A DNA stretch of 64,000 bases from Microcoleus vaginatus HSN003 (GTDB lineage: Bacteria; Cyanobacteriota; Cyanobacteriia; Cyanobacteriales; Microcoleaceae): assembly GCF_022701255.1 (NCBI RefSeq), contig NZ_CP031705.1:3472001-3536000 (forward strand), read 5' to 3'. Shown piece after piece: positions 52,556 through 60,182 of the stretch; the stretch's first letter is position 1, and the number at the start of each line of letters is the position of its first letter. A program made the position numbers and the translations under genes. A model generated the notes under the pieces. The model searched no databases, was not told the origin of the DNA, and worked only from the letters and a program-made list of their open reading frames with translations.

Positions 52556-53730
52556 TATAGCCTTTCTCAGAAAGATGAGGTATGATGTTACTGACACTCA
52601 CTCGTGAGGGTCAAACAGAGAAGATAAGATCAAATGAACTATAATTACATGGTTGAGTAAAGCCACGCGAAAGCGATACCACACATAATAGCATTTTTTT
52701 GAAAGCACACGATGCTTGACTCACAACACGTTTACTTGTACCAAACTTCATACATTGTTAAAAATGAAAGCTTATTCGATTGATGTTAGGCAAAAAATCC
52801 TTGATACTTATCATACTGAACCCATTTCACAAAAAGCAATAGCTAAGCGTTTTTCTGTAGCCCTGAGTTTTGTACAAAAATTGCTTAAACAATATCGTGA
52901 AACAAAAAACATTACTCCGAGAACTGACCGATGTGGAGTCAAAGGCAAACTGAATGCGGAGCAACTACTCATCTTGGCGGAATTGATTGAAGGAAATAAT
53001 GATGCAACTCTTGAAGAACTCCGTTATTTACTTTATGGGAGAATTGGATTTTCTGTTAGTAGAGCAACAATAGGAAGAATGATAAAACTCTTAGACATTA
53101 CTGTCAAAAAAAACTCTCTTCCCTTCAGGGAAAGGGACAGAGCGAGTTCAAATCCTGCGATGTGAGTTCTGGAAAACAATTAAAGAGATTAGTTTGAAAG
53201 ACTTAATATTCATTGACGAATCGGGAGTTAATTTGGCAATGGTTAGGTTATATGCTAGGTATGCAAAAAGGTGAAAGAGCCAAGGGGTCAAAACCAACTA
53301 AACGTGGCAAAAATGTCTCAATAATTGGAGCAAGGTCAGTCAATGAGATTTTGACATCGGTTAATCTAATAGGCGGAACTGATGCAATTACATTTGAAGC
53401 TTTTATTATCAGAAAACTTGTGCCAAAACTCTGGAAAGGTGCTTGTGTAGTGATGGATAATTGTCCCATTCACTTGGGAGAAGAAGTGAAAAAAGCGATC
53501 GAAAAAACAGGGGCAAAATTAATATACTTATCACCTTATTCACCAGATTTTTCACCAATTGAAAATCTGTGGTCAAAACTTAAAATCATTCTCCGTTCTA
53601 TCAAGACTACTAATTATCAAGAATTAGGAAAAGCCATAGATTTTGCGTTCGGACAAGTTACATCGTCAAATATTTTTAACTGGTTTACACACTGCTGTTA
53701 TTGTACCTCATCTTTTTGAGAAAGGCTATA
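52556..53730 (+). mobile_element. IS630-family element A (inactive)
   Basis: Terminal inverted repeats are TATAGCCTTTCTCAGAAAGA at the left and, at the right, TCTTTTTGAGAAAGGCTATA, a near-exact inverse, with TA at the outermost positions as expected for IS630. The transposase inside is split by two single-base insertions. Left and right host flanks are the DUF6888-like gene and an unassigned stretch before 53934. Confidence 0.8.
52764..53719 (+). pseudogene. IS630-family transposase, two frameshifts
   Basis: The frame starts MKAYSIDVRQKILDTYHTEP at 52764 (helix-turn-helix domain, SFVQKLLKQYRETKNI). It breaks at the A8 run 53106-53113; removing one A continues as KTLFPSGKGTERVQ, then FWKTIKEISLKDLIFIDESGVNLAMVRLYARYA. 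It breaks again at the A5 run near 53265-53269; removing one A continues as KGERAKGSKPTKRGKNVSIIGA to the DDE end (VMDNCPIH, SPYSPDFSPIENLWSK). All three catalytic acidic sites survive. Both lesions are +1 A in homopolymers. Confidence 0.85.
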
Positions 53731-53933
53731 AAACTTTCTCGAAACTAACATCTACTGTAGCATTTCTGTCTGCGATCGCACTTTCAGCTTCCAAGATAAC
53801 GTCTGTCAGTGCAGCAAAGAGTTATGGAATTTGGTTTGTGGCTCTTGACAGCCATGTATTACGAATGTAGTATTGAGTTACGGTAGAAAAGCTCGATCGA
53901 CCGACACCAGTAAACAAAATTTAGAAAAAACCT
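53731..53933. other. Unassigned flank right of IS630 A
   Basis: On the minus strand a stretch reads LFAALTDVILEAESAIADRNATVDVSFEKVL before a stop at the element border, without a start codon. It may be the end of a gene cut by the insertion. No family is recognised. Confidence 0.3.
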
Positions 53934-54227
53934 ATGCAGCCCATCCGACAAGGCGACGTAATTCTCACCCCAGTACAGCAAATCGAAGGAGAAAAAAAAT
54001 CTCACCTAACTCTCGCCGAAGGTGAAGTCACCGGACATTCTCACCAGATTATTGAGGGACAAGCAGAACTGTACGAAAAAGACGGGACTCTGTACTTGCG
54101 GGTGCTTTCACCGACAGCTTTATTGAGTCACGAAGAACACCATGCGATCGCAATTCCCGAAGGTAATTGGATGGTGCGAATTCAGCGCGAATATGAGCCG
54201 CAAGGTTGGAGGTATGTCGCAGACTAA
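53934..54227 (+). CDS. Conserved hypothetical protein paired with DUF6745
   Basis: The 97-residue protein (MQPIRQGDVILTPVQQIEGE, SHLTLAEGEVTGHSHQIIEGQAELYE, TALLSHEEHHAIAIPEGNWMVRIQREYEP, GWRYVAD) is a beta-rich soluble domain. The histidines in TGHSHQ and EEHHAI could bind a metal or act in catalysis. The name of the family is unknown to me. The DUF6745 gene starts inside its 3' end (14-base overlap, ATG 54214), so the two are translationally coupled and probably act together. Confidence 0.7.
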   Translation: MQPIRQGDVILTPVQQIEGEKKSHLTLAEGEVTGHSHQIIEGQAELYEKDGTLYLRVLSPTALLSHEEHHAIAIPEGNWMVRIQREYEPQGWRYVAD

Positions 54228-55357
54228 GGTTAAAAAACTAACGCCTGAACAAGCAGCTTTGATTCCAGTTTATCGGGAAAAGTGGAGAGCGATATCGCTT
54301 TCCACTTTTCCCGATAAATCGCTCGCAAGCTGCGGAAACAATAAAATCGGCTTACAGTGCGATCCGCAAAAAAGCACCAGCAATCATTTTTGTCGATCGT
54401 CCCTACGAAGCGGCCGATATAATCGTCAGTCGAGTTGATAATCCCAGCAGCCAACTGCGGAGCGAATTCGAGAGAAAACTTCGCAGCCAGCTAGAAAAAC
54501 AACTGCGAGGTTATTTGGGGAGCCAACTAGAAACCGAACTGCAAAGCCAACTGCCAACTCAACGGTCAGCTCGACTTTATACTCAACTGCAAACGCAAAT
54601 GTGGGAGGCGCACCGCAATTATTTAGCTGGCTTCATAGCAAGCCAATTGCCACCGGAAGAGGTGTTCAATGAGCCGAGTCGAGACTTTTACTGGCAAAGA
54701 TTAGGAACAGAACTATTCAGTAATTGCATTCAACCAGTATTGTGGGCTGCTTATGGCAGTTTCTTGGATTTTTGCATTTCGGTTCTTAATTTACCTCATT
54801 CCTACGGCAGAAATTGGATAGTTTTTCAATCGATTGTCCGGGATTGTGGCTTGATTTATCCCTATGACAAAGTTTGCATTGTCTGTGAAAAGCCGAGCGC
54901 ACTTTCCGCAGACAGCAACTACCGCTTGCACGCCGAAGGAAAACCAGCGGTACAGTTTGCCGACGGTGTTTCGATTTACGCCTATCACGGCGTGATTTTG
55001 CCCGAATGGTACGGCAGGCTGCACCCGCACCAGTGGCAGTCTAAGTGGGTGTTGAAGGAACAGAATGCAGAAGTTCGGCGCGCCTTAATTCAGGGAATTA
55101 CTTACGATCGCATTTGTCAAGAATTAGAGGTGACAGAATTAGATAGTTGGCAGGAATACAGTCTATTAAGCATCGAGTTTGACGATGATTTGGATTGGGT
55201 GGGTAATGCAAAGCCAGTTTATTTGTTAAAAATGACTTGTCCAAGTACGGGACACATTCACGCTTTGCGAGTGCCGCCTGATGTGCGATCGGCTCAAGAA
55301 GCAATTCGCTGGGTAAATTGGGGAACCGACCCAGAGGAATTTAGCGTGCAAACTTGA
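54214..55357 (+). pseudogene. DUF6745 protein gene, frameshifted at a 46-nt palindrome
   Basis: ATG 54214 begins MSQTKVKKLTPEQAALIPVYREKWRAISLST and then leaves frame. From CGC 54320 the true frame resumes: RSQAAETIKSAYSAIRKKAPAIIFVDRPYEAADIIVSRVDN. A Q/L-rich repeat segment follows (QLRSEFERKLRSQLEKQLRGYLGSQLETELQSQL), then the DUF6745 core NYRLHAEGKPAVQFADGVSIYAYHGVILPEWYGRLHP and the tail ending EEFSVQT. The frames meet in the palindrome 54271-54316. The function of DUF6745 is unknown; cysteines VCIVCEKPSAL precede the core. The intact equivalent of the junction is seen in the paralogue near 57670 (LSTTPIDAKKATETVKN). Confidence 0.8.
54271..54316. repeat. 46-nt near-perfect palindrome inside DUF6745 gene
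   Basis: TATCGGGAAAAGTGGAGAGC then GAT (54271-54293) is followed directly by its inverse ATCGCTTTCCACTTTTCCCG then ATA (54294-54316), with a single G/T mismatched pair. It coincides exactly with the place where the reading frame is lost. Confidence 0.9.
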
Positions 55358-55375
55358 AGATTTTTCATTGCCACA

Positions 55376-55409
55376 CAGGCCGGCAGGGGTTTAAACCCCT
55401 GCCGGCCTG
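55376..55409. terminator. 34-nt perfect palindrome between the DUF6745 genes
   Basis: CAGGCCGGCAGGGGTTT is followed by its exact inverse. It lies 18 bases after the first DUF6745 stop codon and is GC-rich, with AAATTTTACC after it. It could be a terminator or a mobile-repeat remnant. Confidence 0.55.
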
Positions 55410-56282
55410 AAATTTTACCAAACTCAAGTCAGAATTTATCATGTCAGAACCACAAACAAACCAACCAATTAATCTCAGTAGCTTTGCTGAATGGTGAAAA
55501 CACAAAGATAGTCTTTCAGAAGAGGCAATATATACAGTTGAAGTGCTGTTAAACAAGGCTGGCACTTCTGACTGCAATGAAGCCGATCGGATACTTTCAA
55601 ACCTCACTGAACTGAATCTTAACTGGAAGGAAATTACCGATATTACTCCGCTTTCGGCACTCACTAACCTGACATCTCTGAATCTCGGCAGCAATCAAAT
55701 TACCGATATTACTCCGCTTTCGGCACTCACTAACCTGACATCTCTGAATCTCTACTGCAATCACATTACCGACATCACTGGGCTGTCGGCACTCACTAAC
55801 CTGACCAAACTGGATCTCTCGGAAAATCAAATTACCGACATCACTGGGCTGTCGGCACTCACCAACCTGACACACCTGAATCTCTACCAAAATGAAATTA
55901 CCGACATCACTGGGCTGTCGGCACTCACAAACCTGACCTACCTGAATCTCTACAACAATCAAATTACCGACATCACTGGGCTGTTGGGACTCACCAACCT
56001 GACATACCTGGCTATCAGCGACAATCAAATTATCGATATAACTGGGTTGTCTAGACTCACCAACCTGACATACCTGGCGCTCGGCCAAAATCAAATTATC
56101 GATATAACTGGGCTGTCTGGACTCACCAACCTGACAAAACTGGAACTCGGTTGCAATCAAATTATCGATATAATTCCGCTGTCAACACTCACCAACCTGA
56201 CCGAACTGTGGCTCAGCCAAAATCAAATTACCGACATCACTCCGCTGTCAGGACTCACCAACCTAACCAAATTGAGTCTCTA

Positions 56283-57459
56283 TAGCAATCCTAAATCATT
56301 ATCATGATTGTGATACAATTATATGCAATACTCGATCGTGACCATAAAAAAATGAATAACTTACAACTGCAACAAAAAGATAGGCAAAAAGAAATAGATT
56401 GTTTAGAATCTTTCATTAAAAGCGATATAGATGCCAGAGAACTAAAACGAGCAATAGCTGTAAGGATGGCGCTCTCAGGTAATATCTACCATGAGATCAG
56501 CAAAATTTTAGGTGTAAGTAATTTTTTTATTGGTTATTGGAAAAAACAATTTAAAACCAAAGGCATCGCCGGAATCAAACTAGGACATAAAGGGTCAAAA
56601 GGGTATTTAACAGCTCTACAAAATACTGAAGTAATCGAGTGGTTAAGAAATAAAGAATATGGGAATTTAGATGAGCTAGTTACTTATTTAGAACAAGAAT
56701 TTGGTGTGATATATAAATCAAAACAGAGTTACTATGAACTTTTTGACCGGGCGAAAATTAGTTGGAAAAAAACTCAAAAAATTAATCCTAAATTTGATAA
56801 AGAACTGGTAAAAAAAAAGACGGAAGAAATTAACGATATTTTATTTAAAAACAAGGCTGGTATAGAGTCTGGGGAAATAATAGTATTGTTTTTAGATGAA
56901 TGTCATCTACTTCATGGTGATCTGACTGGTTATGTTTGGGGTCAATCCCAAATCCGAATTGAAGTCCCAATTACCAATGAAAAAGATAGACAAACTTATT
57001 TTGGCGCACTCAATTATCAAAGCAAAGAATTCCATGTTCAGAGCCATCCATCTGGTGATGGAAAATCAACAGTTAAATTCATAAAATACTTACAAGATAA
57101 ATATAAAAATCGCAAGATTATCTTGATTTGGGATGGAGCTAGTTATCATAAATATGGAGAATTTAGAGACTTTTTATTAGAACTCAATGCTGCCAAAGAA
57201 CCTGCTAATTGGTCAATTACTTGTATTTTATTTGCTCCCAATGCTCCCCAACAGAACCCCGTTGAAGATATTTGGTTACAAGCTAAAAACTTTTTAAGAA
57301 AGTATTGGTATTTATGTAGGTCTTTTAAGATTGTCAAGTTTCTGTTTGAGTTTTTTACTAACGAACATAAATTTGATTTCCCCAAAATACGTCAATATAC
57401 TTACACACAGAAAATCATTTAGGATTGCTCTAGATATAGAAAATCATTTAGGATTGCTA
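56283..57459 (+). mobile_element. IS630-family element B, apparently intact, 1177 bp
   Basis: The left end TAGCAATCCTAAATCATT and the right end, read inward, TAGCAATCCTAAATGATT are inverted repeats. TA duplications flank them (56281-56282 and 57460-57461). The right end carries a 20-nt GAAAATCATTTAGGATTGCT twice, 29 bases apart (57410 and 57439). Removing the element plus one TA restores the host reading frame exactly. Confidence 0.92.
56352..57422 (+). CDS. IS630-family transposase (element B)
   Basis: ATG 56352 (MNNLQLQQKDRQKEIDCLESF) gives 356 residues; an upstream ATG at 56304 is possible. It has an N-terminal helix-turn-helix (AIAVRMALSGNIYHEISKILGVSNFFIGYWKKQFK) and a winged linker. 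The DDE catalytic core is VLFLDECHLLHGD, IILIWDGASYHKYG, and NAPQQNPVEDIWLQAK. No internal stops occur, so it may be active. It is AT-richer than its neighbours and differs strongly from the transposase of element A. Confidence 0.9.
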   Translation: MNNLQLQQKDRQKEIDCLESFIKSDIDARELKRAIAVRMALSGNIYHEISKILGVSNFFIGYWKKQFKTKGIAGIKLGHKGSKGYLTALQNTEVIEWLRNKEYGNLDELVTYLEQEFGVIYKSKQSYYELFDRAKISWKKTQKINPKFDKELVKKKTEEINDILFKNKAGIESGEIIVLFLDECHLLHGDLTGYVWGQSQIRIEVPITNEKDRQTYFGALNYQSKEFHVQSHPSGDGKSTVKFIKYLQDKYKNRKIILIWDGASYHKYGEFRDFLLELNAAKEPANWSITCILFAPNAPQQNPVEDIWLQAKNFLRKYWYLCRSFKIVKFLFEFFTNEHKFDFPKIRQYTYTQKII

Positions 57460-58683
57460 TACGACAATCCAATTACCGATATAACTGGGCTGTCAGGACT
57501 CACCAACCTGACAGACCTGAATCTTCAATGCAATCAAATTACCGACATCACTCCGCTGTCAGGACTCACCAACCTGACCATACTGCGTCTCTACAACAAT
57601 CCAATTACTGACTTAAATCTGTCGATCGAACTTACACAGAAGTACCTGACGCTCTCCACGACGCCAATTGATGCTAAAAAAGCTACAGAAACCGTGAAAA
57701 ATATTTATGTAGCTATTGGTCACAAAGCACCCCAAGTTATTGTTTGCAGCAGCCCGCCGGTAGCTGATTTAAATTTTCTCAAACAACTCAAAATTGACTG
57801 TATGTCGCAAAATCAAATATCGCCAAAGGCGACTGGTAATTTAGGATGGGGAAAGTCGTTGCTTAAGGAGTTATTTCAATCGGTGGATGTAGGATTAAGT
57901 CGGAGGTTTTGGAAGGAGCTGTGCCATCAAATAATACTAGAGCCGGATACCGATTGCACACTCGTGTCAGAATTTCAGGAATTGGCAAAAAATTACCCTG
58001 AATCGCGCAAATCTGAGTCTGGATCGTATTCTAACTATCTACAGCCACTAACCCCTACGGATTTGTTGAAGGAAATCCATTTGACTGAATTTGCGATCTC
58101 GAAATTTGGTATCACTCTCGACCAAAAAGCCCAAGAATTACTTGGCTGCAAGCAACAGTTGTTCGAGGATTGCGGGTGGATATTTCCGTTTGAGAACATT
58201 TGCTTAGTTTGCGATCGCCCCCTGCACCTTCGCTTTGACGCTGAAAATCGGCTACACGCTGAAGGAGAACCGGCGATCGCATTTGCCGACGGCTACAGTT
58301 TATACTTTCACCACGGCGTTAAATTACCCGAAAAATACGGAAGAGTACACCCCGATCGGTGGCAACCAGAATGGCTTTTATCTGAAGAAAATGCCGAACT
58401 TCGTCGATTGTTAATTCAGAGAATTGGTTACGATCGCATTTGTCAAGAATTAGCGGTGACAGAATTAGATAGTTGGCAGGAATACACTTTATTAAGCATC
58501 GAGTTTGACGATGATTTTGATAACGAGGGCAATGCAAAGCCAGTTTATTTGTTAAAAATGACTTGTCCGAGCACGGGACACATTCACGCTTTGCGAGTGC
58601 CGCCTGATGTGCGATCGGCTAAAGAAGCAATTCGTTGGGTAAATTGGGATATCGATCCAGAGGAATTTAGCGTGCAAACTTAA

Positions 58684-59143
58684 AGATTTTCAATCGCCTA
58701 ATCCATCCAACACAAATCAATGCCCCGCAGTGTGCCAGTTCAAAGGGTGGAATGCACAAACCAGCGATCGCCCAAAAACAGTTAATAACATGAAGAAGAA
58801 GCCCACCCTCGATCGAAGGTGGGCTCTGTTCATGCCAGCTTACCGACAGCTAGGCAATCGGGTCTCTTCGCTGGTAGACGTAAAATATCCGAAAAAGATC
58901 CGAACGTCCGAAAAAACTTATCGCCCACCATTAAGCTTCAGTTTACCCAACCGGATTGGGAAAATTGCCCCCGTAGCGATGTTCCCCTGAAATTGGGGAA
59001 CACTGGGGCTTCAACTTTTCAATAGACTTCTGCAAAAAAGCTCGTCTTGAGCCGACAGGATGCCCAACCCCTACTCCGCACAAGAATTAAAATTTTTCGA
59101 GAAGTCTCCTAATTCTCCTCTTTAACTTTGATTTCCCAGCCGG
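58684..59143. other. Spacer between the accessory island and nrtD
   Basis: The region holds a near-perfect hairpin AGCCCACCCTCGATCG / AAGGTGGGCT at about 58800-58825 between the convergent LRR-DUF6745 and nrtD genes, a candidate bidirectional terminator without a clear T run. Short frames at 58730-59025 carry no family features. No narB gene is found after nrtD. Confidence 0.5.
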
Positions 59144-60043
59144 TTAGGCATCGTGATCATGTGCAAAGCGACGGAACAGGAAATCTAGGGCGTAGTTCCG
59201 CAAATTGTAGTATTCCGGATCTTCCATCATTTGAACCCGATCGCGCGGACGCGGAAAAGGAATCTCCAACACTTCGCCAATTGTCGCTGATGGGCCATTA
59301 GTCATCATCACCAGTCGATCGGCCAAAAACAGCGCTTCGTCAATATCGTGAGTAATCATCAACACCGTACAGCGGTGATCGTTCCAGATTTTCAGCAATT
59401 CTTCCTGCAATTCCTCCTTAGTAATTGCGTCCAGAGCACCAAAAGGTTCGTCTAAAATCAGCACTTTCGGGCGAATTGCCAAGGCGCGGGCGATCGAAAC
59501 CCGCTGCTTCATCCCCCCCGAAATTTGCGGCGGTCTTTTCTCAGCAGCTTCCGTCAATCCCACCATCGCCAAATGCTCTTTGACGATCGCATTTTTTTCC
59601 ACCTTCGACTTATTCGGAAATACAGCATTAACCGCAAGGTAAACATTTTCAAACACCGTCCGCCAAGGCAGCAAAGCGTAACCCTGAAACACCACCATGC
59701 GATCGGGGCCCGGCTTCGTAATCCGCTGCCCGTTAATCGACACGGTGCCCTGGCTGGGATGACTAAAACCCGACACCATATTTAACAGTGTTGATTTGCC
59801 GCACCCCGAGTGTCCGATCAGAGCAATAAACTCTCCCTCAGCTACATTCAGATTGACGTTTTCTAAAGCCCTGTAACCGTTTGGATATACTTTATAAACA
59901 TTGTCCATCACCAAAAAAGGTTGGCGGCGGTCTTTTCCTCGCTGGATCTGAGTTTTGGTGTTCGTCTGGTTCTTAGTGGTGTTGAGCATGGGTTTAGGAA
60001 ATGGTGAATGGGTGATTCGCAAAGAAAGAAGGAAGTTCTGCAA
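59144..60043 (-). CDS. nrtD: Nitrate ABC transporter ATP-binding protein NrtD
   Basis: NrtD is one of two ATPases energising nitrate/nitrite uptake. The ABC motifs are Walker A GHSGCGKST, Q-loop VVFQGYALLPW, signature ISGGMKQR and Walker B VLILDEPFGALD, with the switch THDIDEAL. The first 18 residues (MQNFLLSLRITHSPFPKP) look like read-through upstream sequence. MLNTTKNQTNTKTQIQRG starting at ATG 59989 is a better start. It is the last gene of the nrtABCD set on the minus strand. Confidence 0.94.
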   Translation of the reverse strand: MQNFLLSLRITHSPFPKPMLNTTKNQTNTKTQIQRGKDRRQPFLVMDNVYKVYPNGYRALENVNLNVAEGEFIALIGHSGCGKSTLLNMVSGFSHPSQGTVSINGQRITKPGPDRMVVFQGYALLPWRTVFENVYLAVNAVFPNKSKVEKNAIVKEHLAMVGLTEAAEKRPPQISGGMKQRVSIARALAIRPKVLILDEPFGALDAITKEELQEELLKIWNDHRCTVLMITHDIDEALFLADRLVMMTNGPSATIGEVLEIPFPRPRDRVQMMEDPEYYNLRNYALDFLFRRFAHDHDA

Positions 60044-60182
60044 CTGATTTAACGGATCTCACGGAGGTCATAAAGAGGGAATTACTAACTAGCAATTAGC
60101 AGTTTAAAATTAACAACTAACCGCTAAAAACCAACAACTAACAATTAGCAATTACCCTGTTTTTGTCGAACTAAAAAGCGCT

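Larger units (their letters stand above)
55441..58683 (+). pseudogene. Leucine-rich-repeat DUF6745 protein, interrupted by IS630 and a stop codon
   Basis: From ATG 55441 the frame reads MSEPQTNQPINLSSFAEW, TGA (55495), then KHKDSLSEEAIYTVEVLLNK. Thirteen 22-residue leucine-rich repeats of the internalin type follow (NLT-L-L--NQITDITGLS-LT). At 56281 repeat 11 is cut by the IS630 copy. Joining 56280 to 57460 restores LSLYDNPITDITGLSGLT in frame. After the repeats come LSTTPIDAKKATETVKNIYVAIG, a helical middle, and the DUF6745 core NRLHAEGEPAIAFADGYSLYFHHGVKLPEKYGR to the tail EEFSVQT. Rebuilt length is 687 residues. The N-terminal stop is an additional, independent lesion. Confidence 0.85.

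Noticed and set aside
53140-53165. tRNA-like GAGTTCAAATCCTGCG string
   Set aside because: It is part of the IS630 transposase gene (RVQILR in the corrected frame); no cloverleaf can be built around it.
55597-56280. Regular 66-nt repeats resembling a CRISPR or long antisense gene
   Set aside because: The repeats encode leucine-rich repeats of 22 residues on the plus strand; spacers are not unique and no cas genes are nearby. The antisense frame (55597-56160) is a shadow.
58730-59025. Two plus-strand frames after the LRR-DUF6745 gene
   Set aside because: They overlap each other and a terminator-like hairpin, and show no family features.
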